DNA from: Caldovatus sediminis | GTDB lineage: Bacteria > Pseudomonadota > Alphaproteobacteria > Acetobacterales > Acetobacteraceae | Direction: 5' to 3' | NCBI RefSeq assembly: GCF_014644455.1 | Contig: NZ_BMKS01000001.1 | Coordinates: forward strand, 186,001-250,000 | DNA: 64,000 nt | Shown here: positions 38,845 through 48,318 of the stretch, piece by piece | Position numbering within the stretch: the stretch's first letter is position 1 | How the letters are laid out: each line of letters starts with the position of its first letter | The notes under the pieces: generated by a model | The model's input: only the letters and a program-made list of their open reading frames with translations | What the model was told of the DNA's origin: nothing | The model's database searches: none | Position numbers and translations under genes: made by a program

Positions 38845-38866
38845 GCTTCGCTCGCGACGAGGGGGC
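38845..38866 (+). promoter_or_regulatory. ROSE-like RNA thermometer hairpin over the second hsp20 ribosome binding site
   Basis: GCUUC (38845-38849), bulged G (38850) and CUC (38851-38853) pair across loop GCGAC with GAGGGGGC (38859-38866), which is the Shine-Dalgarno region. The UCGCU core matches the ROSE U(U/C)GCU motif, and a single G is again unpaired. A competing CGCGAG/CTCGCG pairing (38835-38840 with 38851-38856) is also possible. Function inferred from shape and from the twin site at 23405-23425. Confidence 0.5.
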
Positions 38867-38875
38867 AAGAACGCC

Positions 38876-39352
38876 GTGACCCGCCATTCGCTGTTCGGCT
38901 CGCCGCTGTTCCTCGGCTTCGACCATCTGGAGCAGATGCTCGACCGGGTGGCCAAGAACGCCGACGGATACCCGCCCTACAACATCGAGCAGCTGCGCGA
39001 CCCGAACGGGGGCGAGAGCCGGCTGCGCATCACCCTCGCCGTCGCCGGCTTCGGCATGGACGACCTGCAGATCACGCAGGAGGACAACCAGCTCGTCATC
39101 CGCGGCCGGCAGAAGGAGGAGGCGGCGGAGCGCGTGTTCTTGCACCGCGGCATCGCCGCGCGGCAGTTCCAGCGCGCCTTCGTGCTCGCCGAGGGCATCG
39201 AGGTGGAGGGCGCCTGGCTCGACAACGGGCTGCTGCACATCGACCTGCGGCGGCCGCAGCCGGAGAGCCGGGTGAAGACCATCCGCATCGCCGCCAGGGG
39301 CAACGGCGCCAGCCAGAAGCCGATCGTGGAGGGACGGGCCGAGAACGGGTGA
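38876..39352 (+). CDS. Small heat-shock protein, Hsp20 family (second copy)
   Basis: A 158-residue Hsp20 with the alpha-crystallin domain at about 32-135: [88 protein letters not shown], and the tail motif TIRIA. Starts at GTG 38876; the GAGGGGG site 10 bases upstream is inside a hairpin. It shares only the core with the copy at 22917-23399, so it is an old paralogue, not a recent duplicate. DUF1150 follows, as in many alphaproteobacteria. Confidence 0.94.
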   Translation: MTRHSLFGSPLFLGFDHLEQMLDRVAKNADGYPPYNIEQLRDPNGGESRLRITLAVAGFGMDDLQITQEDNQLVIRGRQKEEAAERVFLHRGIAARQFQRAFVLAEGIEVEGAWLDNGLLHIDLRRPQPESRVKTIRIAARGNGASQKPIVEGRAENG

Positions 39353-39470
39353 CCCTGGACTGAGGAGGAAGGACTGGCAGGGGCTGATCCGGGAGGGCCG
39401 CGCCGGACTCCCGCGAGCGTCAGCCCCCCGCGGGCCGCACGGACGGCCGCGCGAGGCAGGAGGACCGACG

Positions 39471-39737
39471 ATGAGTCACGAGACCGACACCCCCGAGACC
39501 GAGCATCGCCCGGGCTGGCGCGCCCTTTCGGGCGCCGCCCTGAAAACGATGTCGCCGCATGACTGGGCTCGGTTCGGTGCGGGGGAGATCGCCTACATCC
39601 GCCCGGCCCTGGTCAACGGCACGCCGGGAGTGGTGATCCACGCCGCCGACGGCACGCCGATCGGCGCGGCGCCCGACGCTCGCCTTGCCGCCGCCGCGAT
39701 CCGCCAGCACGAGATGGAGCCGGCGCTGCTCCACTGA
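39471..39737 (+). CDS. DUF1150 family protein
   Basis: An 88-residue small soluble protein with the DUF1150 pattern: GIAY-like GEIAYIRPALVNGTPGVVIHAADGTPIG and a C-terminal helix DARLAAAAIRQHEMEP. The family is restricted mainly to alphaproteobacteria and nearly always sits beside hsp20, as here, so a heat-stress role is likely though unproven. AGGAGGACCG precedes the ATG. Confidence 0.88.
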   Translation: MSHETDTPETEHRPGWRALSGAALKTMSPHDWARFGAGEIAYIRPALVNGTPGVVIHAADGTPIGAAPDARLAAAAIRQHEMEPALLH

Positions 39738-39927
39738 GCGGGCCGGGCGGCGGAGTGCCGCCCGGCCCAGGCGCCCTGTGCGGCGGCGGGGCCGGCGGCC
39801 GCAGCGGCTGCCGGCACCCGCGCGATGCCGCGATCCTGGAACGGAACGCAGCGATACCCGATGCCGGCGCCGCCGCGTTCGCCCTCGCCTCGGCCGGGCA
39901 CGGCGGCCGCGCCGCGCGGCCGGTTCC

Positions 39928-41553
39928 TCAGCCGGGGCTGCCGCGCTCCGCGCCGCGCAGGCGCAGCGGGACGAAGCGCTGCCCGCTCTGGCTCTCAACG
40001 AGCAGCAGGGCGGTGGCGCGGTTCTGCCGCCGCAGCCGCGCGATCTGCTCCTGCACGTCCTGCGGCGTGCTCACCTGCTGCTGCTGCACCTCGACGATGA
40101 CATCGCCAGGGCGCAGCTCGCGCTCGGCGGCGGGGCTGTCCGGCGTGACCTCGACGATCACCACGCCGCGCTGATCCGGGCGCAGGCCGAACCGGTCCCG
40201 CAGCTCGGGCGAGATCGGCGCGACGCGCAGGCCGAGGCCGGAAAGCTCGGTCGGGCGCGGCGGCTCGCCGGGGGTCGCCGCGGCCTGCTGCGGCTCGGCC
40301 GGCAGCTCGCCGAGCGTGACCCGCACGGTCATCTCCCTGCCGTCGCGCCAGATCACCACCGCGACCTCGGAACCGACCCGGCTCTCCGCGACGATGCGCG
40401 GCAGGGCGCGCATCTCCCGCACCTCGTGGCCGTTGAAGCGCAGGATCACGTCGCCGGCGCGGATGCCGGCGCGGGCCGCGGGCCCGTCCTCCTGCGCGCG
40501 GGCGACCAGCGCGCCGCGCGCGCCGCCGGGAACGCGCAGCGCCTCGGCGATCTCGTCGGTCACCTGCTGGATGTTCACGCCGAGCCAGCCGCGGCGCACG
40601 CGGCCCGTCTCGCGCAGCTGGGCGACGATGTTCTTCGCGAGGTTCGACGGGATGGCGAAGCCGATGCCGATCGAGCCGCCGGAGGGCGAGTAGATCGCGG
40701 TGTTGATGCCCACCACCTCGCCCTGAAGGTTGAACAGCGGGCCGCCCGAATTGCCGCGGTTGATCGCGGCGTCGGTCTGGATGAAGTCGTCGTAGCGCCC
40801 GGCGCGGATGTCGCGCCCGCGGGCCGAGATGATGCCCGCCGTGACCGAGCCGCCGAGACCGAAGGGATTGCCGATCGCGAGCACCCAGTCGCCGACCTCG
40901 GCGGAGTCGGAGTCGCCGAACGCGACCGCGGTCAGCGGCTGCTCGGGCTTCACCCGCAGCACGGCGATGTCGGTGCTGGGATCGGTGCCCACCACCTCGG
41001 CGCGCAGCGTGGTGTTGTCGTGCAGGGTGACGCTGATCTCGTCGGCGCCGTCGATGACGTGGTTGTTGGTGACGATGATGCCCGAGGCGTCCACGACGAA
41101 GCCGGAACCGAGCGAGCGGGCGCGGCGCGGCGGGCGCGGCTGCTCCGGCTGGCCCTGGCCGGGCGGGCGCTGGCGGTTGAAGAACTCGCGGAAGAACTCC
41201 TCGAACGGGCTGCCGGGCGGCGCCTGCGGGATGTCCGGCATGTCCGGGCGCCCGGCGCGCGCCGCCGGCCGGGACTGGGTGGTCGAGATGTTGACCACCG
41301 AGGGGATGAGCTGGCGCGCCAGCGGCGCGAAGGTGTCCGGCCGGACGTGCAGCGGGACCGGCGTCGGCGAGGCCTGCGAGGCCGGCGGCGCCGAGGCGGC
41401 CGGCGGCGGGGCGGGCAGCGGGGCGGGCGGCGCCGGCACCGAGGGGGGCGGGACCGGTTGCGGCTGCGCCTGCTGCGCCGGAGCCGGAGCCTGGGCCAGC
41501 ACCGGCGCGGCTGCCGTGAGGAGGGCGGCGAGGCTGAGGACGGCTATGCGCAC
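39928..41553 (-). CDS. degP: Periplasmic serine protease, DegP/HtrA (DO) family
   Basis: A 541-residue chaperone-protease for damaged envelope proteins. Signal peptide (RIAVLSLAALLTAAAPVLAQA), a Pro/Ala/Gln-rich linker to about residue 65, trypsin-like domain with His in NNHVIDGA, Asp in STDIAVLRV and Ser in RGNSGGPLF, then two PDZ domains (GWLGVNIQQV ... and LGLRVAPISPEL ...). GTG at 41553 was chosen as it directly starts the signal peptide. Downstream of hflKC-DUF2065 on the same strand, an arrangement common in Rhodospirillales, forming an envelope quality-control block. Confidence 0.95.
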   Translation of the reverse strand: MRIAVLSLAALLTAAAPVLAQAPAPAQQAQPQPVPPPSVPAPPAPLPAPPPAASAPPASQASPTPVPLHVRPDTFAPLARQLIPSVVNISTTQSRPAARAGRPDMPDIPQAPPGSPFEEFFREFFNRQRPPGQGQPEQPRPPRRARSLGSGFVVDASGIIVTNNHVIDGADEISVTLHDNTTLRAEVVGTDPSTDIAVLRVKPEQPLTAVAFGDSDSAEVGDWVLAIGNPFGLGGSVTAGIISARGRDIRAGRYDDFIQTDAAINRGNSGGPLFNLQGEVVGINTAIYSPSGGSIGIGFAIPSNLAKNIVAQLRETGRVRRGWLGVNIQQVTDEIAEALRVPGGARGALVARAQEDGPAARAGIRAGDVILRFNGHEVREMRALPRIVAESRVGSEVAVVIWRDGREMTVRVTLGELPAEPQQAAATPGEPPRPTELSGLGLRVAPISPELRDRFGLRPDQRGVVIVEVTPDSPAAERELRPGDVIVEVQQQQVSTPQDVQEQIARLRRQNRATALLLVESQSGQRFVPLRLRGAERGSPG

Positions 41554-41733
41554 TGGGGAGGCACCTCGATTGGAGAGACGGTGTCGTCGCCGATTAGGGC
41601 CGTTCCCGCGCCGAAGGGAAGCCGGAGGCGTGCAACGAACCGTGACGCGCGGCGGCGGCCGCTGCAAGGGCAGCGTCGGTCCCGGATGGATCCGGCCGCG
41701 GCGCCGCGCCGCACCGCCCCTCGCCCGCGCACG

Positions 41734-41931
41734 CTAGGCCGCGCCGCGCAGGGCCCAGGCGACGGCGATCCCGATCGCCGCCGCCACGAGGCCGCCGGTG
41801 CGCAGCCGCTCCTCCGGCGCCGCGAGGAGCGTCGCGAGGGCCCGGCGCATCGCCCCCGGGGCGAGGGCGTAGAGCAGGCCCTCGATGGCCAGGACCACGG
41901 CGACCGCCTGGAGCAGCGCCGTGACCGTCAT
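41734..41931 (-). CDS. DUF2065 small membrane protein
   Basis: A 65-residue protein with two helices (TALLQAVAVVLAIEGLLYALAP and GGLVAAAIGIAVAWALRG) and the DUF2065 signature EGLLYALAPGAMRRALATLL. ATG overlaps the hflC stop (ATGA). The same gene lies next to hflC in many proteobacteria, so it may work with the HflKC-FtsH complex; function unproven. Confidence 0.9.
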   Translation of the reverse strand: MTVTALLQAVAVVLAIEGLLYALAPGAMRRALATLLAAPEERLRTGGLVAAAIGIAVAWALRGAA

Positions 41932-43004
41932 TGCGCCGCCGGAGCGGGCAGTGCGGCCGCCGGGGCATCGGCGGTGGGCCCCTGCGCCCCGGCCACGCCC
42001 ATGGCGCCCGCCGGCGGCGCAGCGCCGCCGGCGGCCGGTGCCGGCAGCGCGGCCGCGGCAGGCCGGGCCGCCGCGCCGGGCTGGGCCGCCGCGGCGGCGC
42101 CGGCCGGCGGCTGCGCGGCGACGACCGGCGCCGTGAGCGGGCCCGCCGGGCTCTCGCGGAAGAAGCGGAAGAACTCCGAATCCGGCGTCAGCACCAGCCG
42201 CGTCCCGCCCTCGCCGAGCGCTTCGCGATAGGCCTGCATGGTGCGCCAGAACTGGAAGAAGGCGGGATCGCGCTGGAACGCCTCGGCGAAGATGCGGATC
42301 GCCTCCTGCTCGCCCTGGCCGCGCAGGATGTCGGCCTGGGCCCGCGCCTCGGCCAGCAGCACGGTGCGCTCGCGGTCGGCGTTGGCGCGGATGCGCAGCG
42401 CCTCGCCCTGGCCCTCGGCGCGCTGCTCGCTCGCGACGCGCTGGCGCTCGGTCTGCATGCGCGCGAGGATCGCCTGGGTGTTCTCCTCAGGCAGGTCGGC
42501 GCGGCGGATGCGCACGTCCTCGACCTCGACGCCGAAGCGCCGCGCCTCCTCGTTCACGTGGTGGCGGATCTGGTTCATGATCCGGCCGCGGTCCTGCGAG
42601 AGCACGGCGAACAGCGGCTCCGTCCCGAGCACCCGGCGCAGCGCCGAGGAGACGATCGAGCGCAGCGTGGTGCTGAAGTTGACCTCGGTCCCGCGCACGG
42701 TCTGGAAGAACTCCAGCGGATCGGTGATGCGGAAGCGCGTGAAGCTGTCCACGATCAGCCGGCGCTGGTCGCCGAGGATCACCTCGTCGCCCGGCGAGGC
42801 GAGGTCGAGCAGGCGGCGGTCGAAGGTGATCACCGACTGGATGAAGGGCAGCTTGGCGTGCAGCCCCGGCTCGCGGATCACCCGCACCGGTTCGCCGAAC
42901 TGGGTGATCAGCACCTGCTGCGTCTGGTGCACGGTGAAGAGCGAGGACAGCAGCGTGACGAGGGCGACGCCCGCGAGGACGAGCAGGGCGATGGCGCGGT
43001 TCAT
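41928..43004 (-). CDS. hflC: HflC, modulator of FtsH protease
   Basis: A 358-residue SPFH/band-7 protein: one N-terminal helix (AIALLVLAGVALVTLLSSLF) anchors a periplasmic SPFH domain (VHQTQQVLITQFGEPV ... EPGLHAKLPFIQSV) and coiled coil (QRVASEQRAEGQGEALRIRANADRERTVLLAEARAQADIL). With HflK it cages FtsH. The last about 70 residues are an Ala/Pro-rich tail absent from E. coli HflC. ATG overlaps the hflK stop (ATGA). Confidence 0.95.
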   Translation of the reverse strand: MNRAIALLVLAGVALVTLLSSLFTVHQTQQVLITQFGEPVRVIREPGLHAKLPFIQSVITFDRRLLDLASPGDEVILGDQRRLIVDSFTRFRITDPLEFFQTVRGTEVNFSTTLRSIVSSALRRVLGTEPLFAVLSQDRGRIMNQIRHHVNEEARRFGVEVEDVRIRRADLPEENTQAILARMQTERQRVASEQRAEGQGEALRIRANADRERTVLLAEARAQADILRGQGEQEAIRIFAEAFQRDPAFFQFWRTMQAYREALGEGGTRLVLTPDSEFFRFFRESPAGPLTAPVVAAQPPAGAAAAAQPGAAARPAAAALPAPAAGGAAPPAGAMGVAGAQGPTADAPAAALPAPAAQ

Positions 43005-44260
43005 CGGGACAGTCCTCCCGTCGGCCTGCCGCCAGGCAGGAAGGATGATGGCTGGGCGCCGCCGCCCGTGGCCTGGCCCGCGGCGGGCACGGACACTTGG
43101 GGCGTGCCCGGCGGGCGGCCGGCCGGGGGCGCCGCGGGCGCCGGGCCGAGCGGCCGCCCGGCCTCGCCGAGCGGCAGGAACGGCACGATGCCCTGCAGCC
43201 GGTCGTCCACCAGCATCGTCGGGTTGCGCCGCAGGATCTCCTCCATCGTCTCGAGGTACATGCGCCGCACGGTGATGTCCCGCGCGGCCTGGTAGGCGGA
43301 GAGGACGGAGAGGAAGCGCTGCGACTCGCCGCGGGCACGGGCGATCTGGCTCTCGCGGAAGGCCTCGGCCTCCTCGATCAGGCGCTGGGCGTTGCCGCGC
43401 GCCTCCGGGAGGATGCTGTTGCGGTAGGCCTCGGCCTCGTTGCGCAGGCGCTCGCGGTCGGCGCCGGCGCGCTGCACGTCGCGGAAGGCGTCGATGACCT
43501 CGGCCGGCGGGTCGGACTTCAGCATCTGCACCTGGGTGATCAGCACCCCGGCGCCGTACTGGTCCATGATCGCCTGGGTGCCCTGGCGCACCTGCTCCTC
43601 GATCTGCCCGCGCGCCTCGGTCAGGGCGGGCTGGATCGGGGTGCGCCCGATCACCTCGCGCATCACGCTCTCGGCGGCCGACTTTACCGTGATCTCGGGG
43701 TTGCGGGTGTTGAACAGGAACTCGGCGGCGTCGCGGATCCGCCAGAACACCGCGAAGTCGATGTCGATGATGTTCTCGTCCCCGGTGAGCATCAGGCTCT
43801 CCTCGCGGACGTCGGTCTGGCGCTGCACGCGCTGCACCGGCCCGTCGAGCGGGGCGCGGAAGCCGATGTCGACGCGGTTGATGCGCGTCACGCTCGGCGT
43901 GGTCACGCTCTCGATCGGCCAGGGGATGTGGTAGTTGAGGCCGGGGCCGGCCCAGCGGTTGTAGGCGCCGAAGCGCATCACGATGCCGAGCTCGTCCGGC
44001 TGCACCCGGTAGAAGCCGGAGGCGCCCCACAGCGCGACGAGGGCGAGGGCGAGCAGCGCGACCCCCCGCCCGCCGCCGCCGCGCCGCGGCAGGAAGCGGC
44101 GCACCGCCTCCTGCGCCTGGCGGATGAGGTCGTCGAGGTCGGGACCGCGGCCGCCCGGCCCGCCGGGGCCGCCGCCCGGCGGCTGCGGCGGGCCCCCCCA
44201 TGGTCCGCCGGGGCGGGGGTTGCCCCAGGGACTGGGTCCGCCGGGAGTGTTCCAGGGCAT
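43001..44260 (-). CDS. hflK: HflK, modulator of FtsH protease
   Basis: A 419-residue SPFH protein. A Gly/Pro-rich cytoplasmic N-terminus ([14 protein letters not shown]) is typical of HflK, then a helix at about 66-82, the SPFH domain ([34 protein letters not shown]) and a long coiled coil. The C-terminus is Pro/Gly-rich. ATG at 44260 preferred. Divergent from apbC with 270 bp between, in which I see no gene. Confidence 0.95.
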   Translation of the reverse strand: MPWNTPGGPSPWGNPRPGGPWGGPPQPPGGGPGGPGGRGPDLDDLIRQAQEAVRRFLPRRGGGGRGVALLALALVALWGASGFYRVQPDELGIVMRFGAYNRWAGPGLNYHIPWPIESVTTPSVTRINRVDIGFRAPLDGPVQRVQRQTDVREESLMLTGDENIIDIDFAVFWRIRDAAEFLFNTRNPEITVKSAAESVMREVIGRTPIQPALTEARGQIEEQVRQGTQAIMDQYGAGVLITQVQMLKSDPPAEVIDAFRDVQRAGADRERLRNEAEAYRNSILPEARGNAQRLIEEAEAFRESQIARARGESQRFLSVLSAYQAARDITVRRMYLETMEEILRRNPTMLVDDRLQGIVPFLPLGEAGRPLGPAPAAPPAGRPPGTPQVSVPAAGQATGGGAQPSSFLPGGRPTGGLSR

Positions 44261-44530
44261 GCTGCGTGTCGCCTCCCAGTTCGTGGTCCGGTCGCAACGG
44301 GCGCTCGCCCGCCCGCACCGGCCGCGCGTCCCGCCGCATGCAGCCGGTCCGTCGCGGGGCGGCGAAGCCCCCGGGACACGGAGCGGTGCAGACGCGGCAG
44401 AGCCCGGCCATATATGCGGCCCCGGCCGGCGCCGGGCCATGCCCGCGGCGGCGGTGGCGCGGGCGGGCGCGGCCCTTCGCGACGGCGAAGCCCATCGCGA
44501 TATTGTCGGGGATCGAGGGGTTTTCAAGCG

Positions 44531-45676
44531 ATGGACGAAACGCATGCCGAGGCGATCCGCAGCGCGCTGCGCGCGCTGACGGACCCGGCGACCGGCCAGG
44601 ACGTCGTCTCCGCCGGCATGGTGGAGGGGCTGACGGTGCGCGACGGGATGGTGCAGTTCGCGCTGCGGGTCCCGCGCGAGCAGGCGCGCGCGTACGAGCC
44701 GGTGCGCGAGGCGGCGGAGCGGGCGGCGCGCGCGGTGCCGGGCGTGCTGAGCGCGACCTGCGTCCTGACCGCGCACCGGGAGGCGGCAGCCGGGCCGCAG
44801 CGGCCGGCGGCGGGCCAGCCGGGCCGGCGCGCGGCGGCCCAGGCCGGGCGCGGGGCGGCGCAGGGGCCGATGCTGCTGCCGGAGGTGCGCGCGATCGTCG
44901 CCGTCGCCTCGGGCAAGGGCGGGGTCGGCAAGTCCACCACGGCGGTGAACCTGGCCGTCGCGCTCGCCGCGGAGGGGCTGCGCGTCGGGCTGCTCGACGC
45001 CGACGTGTACGGGCCGTCGCTGCCGCGCATGCTCGGACTGCGCGGGAAGCCGCAGGTCGCGGGGCAGCGCATCCTGCCGCTCTCCCGCTGGGGGCTGAAG
45101 GCGATGTCCATCGGCTTCCTGGTCGAGGAGGAGACGCCGATGATCTGGCGCGGCCCGATGGTGATGGGCGCGCTCGAGCAGCTGATGGGCCAGGTGGAGT
45201 GGGGCGCGCTCGACATCATGGTGGTGGACATGCCGCCGGGCACGGGCGACGCGCAGCTCACGATGAGCCAGCGGGTGCCGCTCGCCGGCGCGGTGATCGT
45301 CTCCACCCCGCAGGACGTGGCGCTGGCCGACGCCCGCCGCGGCGTGCGGATGTTCGAGCGGGTCAACGTGCCGGTGCTCGGCATCGTCGAGAACATGAGC
45401 TTCTTCTGCTGCCCGAACTGCGGCCACCGCACCGAGCTGTTCGGCCATGGCGGGGCACGCGCGGAGGCCGAGCGGCTCGGGGTCGAGTTCCTCGGCGAGC
45501 TGCCGCTGCGCCTCGCCATCCGCGAGCTGGCCGACGCCGGCACGCCGATCGTGGCGGCGCGGCCGGATACGCCCGAGGCGCAGGCCTACCGGCGCATCGC
45601 GCGGCGGCTGTGGGAGAAGGTCGCCGGCGGCGCCGGGGCGGCGCCGAGGCCCGGGCCGCGGATCGTGATCGACTAG
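44531..45676 (+). CDS. apbC: Iron-sulfur cluster carrier ApbC (Mrp/NBP35 family)
   Basis: A 381-residue P-loop ATPase that carries Fe-S clusters to targets. Residues 1-80 are a MIP18/DUF59-like domain ([25 protein letters not shown]); the ATPase domain has deviant Walker [39 protein letters not shown] and the cluster-binding Cys pair in FCCPNCG. The linker between is Gln/Ala/Gly-rich. Divergent from hflK. Confidence 0.95.
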   Translation: MDETHAEAIRSALRALTDPATGQDVVSAGMVEGLTVRDGMVQFALRVPREQARAYEPVREAAERAARAVPGVLSATCVLTAHREAAAGPQRPAAGQPGRRAAAQAGRGAAQGPMLLPEVRAIVAVASGKGGVGKSTTAVNLAVALAAEGLRVGLLDADVYGPSLPRMLGLRGKPQVAGQRILPLSRWGLKAMSIGFLVEEETPMIWRGPMVMGALEQLMGQVEWGALDIMVVDMPPGTGDAQLTMSQRVPLAGAVIVSTPQDVALADARRGVRMFERVNVPVLGIVENMSFFCCPNCGHRTELFGHGGARAEAERLGVEFLGELPLRLAIRELADAGTPIVAARPDTPEAQAYRRIARRLWEKVAGGAGAAPRPGPRIVID

Positions 45677-45756
45677 GGCGGACCCGCGCGGCATATCATT
45701 CCTCCCGCGACGGGGTGGCGCGGAGGCGCGGCGCCCGCGGGGGGACGGATCCGGTC

Positions 45757-46512
45757 ATGGCGAAGCAGCCGCTTTTCCGCGAGACGACAGGCTGGGCGGT
45801 GAAGAGCCTGCGGCAGGCGATGGGCGTCTGGAACGGCATGAGCCTGGTGGACAGCGACGTCTTCGACGCCACCCTCAGCACCTGCGTGCAGCAGTTCCGC
45901 GCGGCCTACGGCCTGCCGGCGAGCGACCACTGGGACTTCCCGGCCTGCTGCGGCTCGCCGCTGGTCTGGTGGGGGACGCGCTGCCCGTCCGGCACCTCGA
46001 CCCCCTTCTGGTTCGACATCGCGATGTGCGAGATCGGCGAGCAGGAGGGGTCCGGCAAGGCGTCGAACAACCCGCGCATCGTCGAGTACCTGCAGCAATT
46101 CCAGCACCTGAACCGGTCCGGCCTCTCCGCCGTGGACGAGACGGCGTGGTGCGGCGCCTTCGTCGCCTGGTGCCTGCAGCAGGCGGGCGTCACCTCGAAC
46201 GACTTCATCAACGGGAAGTACCTCGCCGGCGCGAAGATGTGGCTGCATGTCGGCGAGAAGCTGAACGAGCCGGTGCCGGGCTGCGTGACCGTCGTGTACA
46301 ACGCCAAGGCGTCGTCCGCGACGACGGCCACGGGCTGGCACGTCGGGCTCTACGTGAGCGGCGGCAAGTCCGGGGTGACGCTGCTCGGCGGCAACCAGGG
46401 CAACAAGGTCTGCGTCGCGCCCTTCCTGCGCGCCAAGGGATGGAGCGTCGAGGGCTACCGCTGGCCCAGCGGGATGACGCTGCCGGCGCCGAAGGCAAAG
46501 GCCAAGCGGTAG
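45757..46512 (+). CDS. Endolysin-like protein: peptidoglycan-binding domain plus TIGR02594/CHAP-type cysteine amidase
   Basis: A 251-residue protein. Residues about 10-55 (AVKSLRQAMGVWNG ... DVFDATLSTCVQQFRAAYGL) look like a PG_binding_1 fold; the rest matches the phage-derived TIGR02594/NlpC-P60-like amidase, with Cys in ETAWCGAFVAWCLQQAG, His in GWHVGLYV and Asn in GGNQGNKV. It has many cysteines. There is no signal peptide or transmembrane segment, so it may be a phage-derived lysin, or be exported by a specialised system; no phage, holin or secretion genes adjoin. ATG 45757. Confidence 0.8.
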   Translation: MAKQPLFRETTGWAVKSLRQAMGVWNGMSLVDSDVFDATLSTCVQQFRAAYGLPASDHWDFPACCGSPLVWWGTRCPSGTSTPFWFDIAMCEIGEQEGSGKASNNPRIVEYLQQFQHLNRSGLSAVDETAWCGAFVAWCLQQAGVTSNDFINGKYLAGAKMWLHVGEKLNEPVPGCVTVVYNAKASSATTATGWHVGLYVSGGKSGVTLLGGNQGNKVCVAPFLRAKGWSVEGYRWPSGMTLPAPKAKAKR

Positions 46513-46639
46513 GGCGCGGGAACGGGGCGGCGTCCGTCGCCGCGACGGGCGAGGCCGGGGCGCGGACCGCCAGGAGGTGCCGGAGGGCCGACCGGCTCCG
46601 CCTGGGCCGCGGCGGTTCGCGGACCGTAGGGACGGTATC

Positions 46640-46906
46640 TCACGCCCGCGGCTTGCCGGTCCAGCGCCCGAGGAGGAAGCCGAGGCCGAGACCGCCGAAC
46701 AGCAGCACCCCGGCGTCGCCGAACAGCGCGTGGACGACCGGCAGCATCAGCAGCGCCGCCAGCGCGAGCAGCAGCGCCGCGCCCCAGCGGCCGAGCGCGG
46801 GCCGGCGGCGCCAGAGGGAGAGCGTGGCGGCGGCGCCCCGGCGGCCGGAACGACCGCGGCGCGGCGTTCCGCCCGCGCCGCGGGCGGCGGGCGCGACGCG
46901 GCTCAT
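46640..46906 (-). CDS. Hypothetical membrane protein
   Basis: An 88-residue protein: about 40 Arg/Gly/Ala-rich residues followed by two hydrophobic stretches (WGAALLLALAALLMLPVVHALF and GVLLFGGLGLGFLLGRW). I do not recognise a family. ATG 46906 is the most natural start; an upstream frame is open to 47107. It could be a spurious frame in very GC-rich DNA, but two adjacent helices argue for a real gene. Confidence 0.45.
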   Translation of the reverse strand: MSRVAPAARGAGGTPRRGRSGRRGAAATLSLWRRRPALGRWGAALLLALAALLMLPVVHALFGDAGVLLFGGLGLGFLLGRWTGKPRA

Positions 46907-47130
46907 GGCGCCGGCGCCCGGGACGATCCCGGAGACTGCCGCGCGGCCTTCCGCCGACCGCTGCCGCGAGACGCCATGGCGCGCTTCTCCCCCCTCCGCC
47001 GCGCGTGGTTGACGCGGCCTGCATCGCCCGGAACCCGGAGGCGCGTCAACGCGCAGCGGGCGGGGCGGCGCGCCGCGGCTTGCATCCCGCCGTCGCGACG
47101 GGCGCAATGCGCGCCGAGGGAGGAGACCGC

Positions 47131-48318
47131 ATGGACCCCATCACCGGACCCGAGCCCGCCGGACCAGGCGCCGCGCCGGCGCATCCGCTGATCGAGCGCG
47201 CGCGCGGCCTGGTGCCGCTGCTCGACTCGGCGGGGCCGCGGATCGAGGCGGCGCGCGAACTGCCGCCCGACGTGCTCGACGCGCTGTTCGAGGCCGACCT
47301 GTTCCGCGCGCTGCTGCCGCGCGCGCTCGGCGGGGCGGAGCTCGCGCCGCGCGTCTTCGTGGAGCTGACCGAGACGATCGCGCGCGGCGACGCCTCGGCC
47401 GCCTGGTGCCTCTGCCAGGGCGCGGTCTCGGCGATGTCGGTGGCGACCTACCTCGCGCCGGCCGTCGTCGCCGAGCTGTTCGATGGGCCGCGCGCCGTGC
47501 TCGCCTGGGGCGCGCGGCACGACCGCGCCCGCGCGGTCGCGGTCGAGGGCGGGCACCGCATCACCGGACAGTGGGGCTTCGCCAGCGGCAGCCGCCATGC
47601 GCGGCTGCTCGGCGCGCACATCCCGATCGCGCAGCCGGACGGCACGGTGAGGGACCGGACCTTCGTCTTCCCGCGGGCGAGCGCGCGGATCGTCGACGAC
47701 TGGCAGGTGATCGGCCTGCGCGGCACCGGCAGCGACAGCTATGCCGTGGAGGACCTGTTCGTGCCGCTCTCGCGGAGCTGCGTGCGCGACGACGCCACGG
47801 CACGCACCCAGCCGGGGCCGCTCTACCGGCTGAACTCGCACCTGATGTACGCCGCGGGCTTCGCGGGCGTGGCGCTCGGCATCGCGCGCGGGCTGCTCGA
47901 CCGGCTGCTGGCGCTGGCGCGCGACCGGCGGCCGCGCGGCCTGCCGATGCCGATGGGCGAGAATCCCGCCGTGCAGGGCCACCTCGCGCGGCTGGTGGCG
48001 CGCTGGCGCGCGGCGCGGGCCTATCTGCACGGGACGGTCGCGGAGGTCTGGGCCGAGCTGGCGCAAGGATGCGAGCCGAGCCTCGACCGGCGCATGGCGC
48101 TGCGGCTGGCGGCGACGCACGTGATCAACGAGGCGACGGAGGTCTCGGTCGCCGCCTACCGCGCGGCGGGGACCGGGGCGGTGCTGGAGTCGCAGCCCTT
48201 CGAGCGGCGCTTCCGCGATGCCTGCGCCGCCTCGCAGCACCTGCAGGGCCGGCCGGAACACTACGAGATGGTGGGACGGCACCTGCTGGGGCGGGAGCAG
48301 GAGACGCAGTTCGTCTGA
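47131..48318 (+). CDS. Acyl-CoA dehydrogenase family protein / flavin-dependent monooxygenase-like
   Basis: The 395-residue protein has the acyl-CoA dehydrogenase fold: helical N-domain (LPPDVLDALFEADLFRALLPRALGGAEL), middle domain (GHRITGQWGFASGSRHARLLGAHIPI) with the flavin-site WGFASG motif, and a C-terminal helical domain. The GW.FASG pattern and lack of the catalytic Glu are more typical of the DszC/HpaB-like group D monooxygenases and related hydroxylases than of true dehydrogenases. Substrate unknown. AGGAGA precedes ATG 47131. Confidence 0.82.
   Translation: MDPITGPEPAGPGAAPAHPLIERARGLVPLLDSAGPRIEAARELPPDVLDALFEADLFRALLPRALGGAELAPRVFVELTETIARGDASAAWCLCQGAVSAMSVATYLAPAVVAELFDGPRAVLAWGARHDRARAVAVEGGHRITGQWGFASGSRHARLLGAHIPIAQPDGTVRDRTFVFPRASARIVDDWQVIGLRGTGSDSYAVEDLFVPLSRSCVRDDATARTQPGPLYRLNSHLMYAAGFAGVALGIARGLLDRLLALARDRRPRGLPMPMGENPAVQGHLARLVARWRAARAYLHGTVAEVWAELAQGCEPSLDRRMALRLAATHVINEATEVSVAAYRAAGTGAVLESQPFERRFRDACAASQHLQGRPEHYEMVGRHLLGREQETQFV

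Noticed and set aside
43001-45694. Extended HflK frame of 897 codons
   Set aside because: The upstream 480 residues are antisense to apbC; the HflK start at 44260 fits the family.
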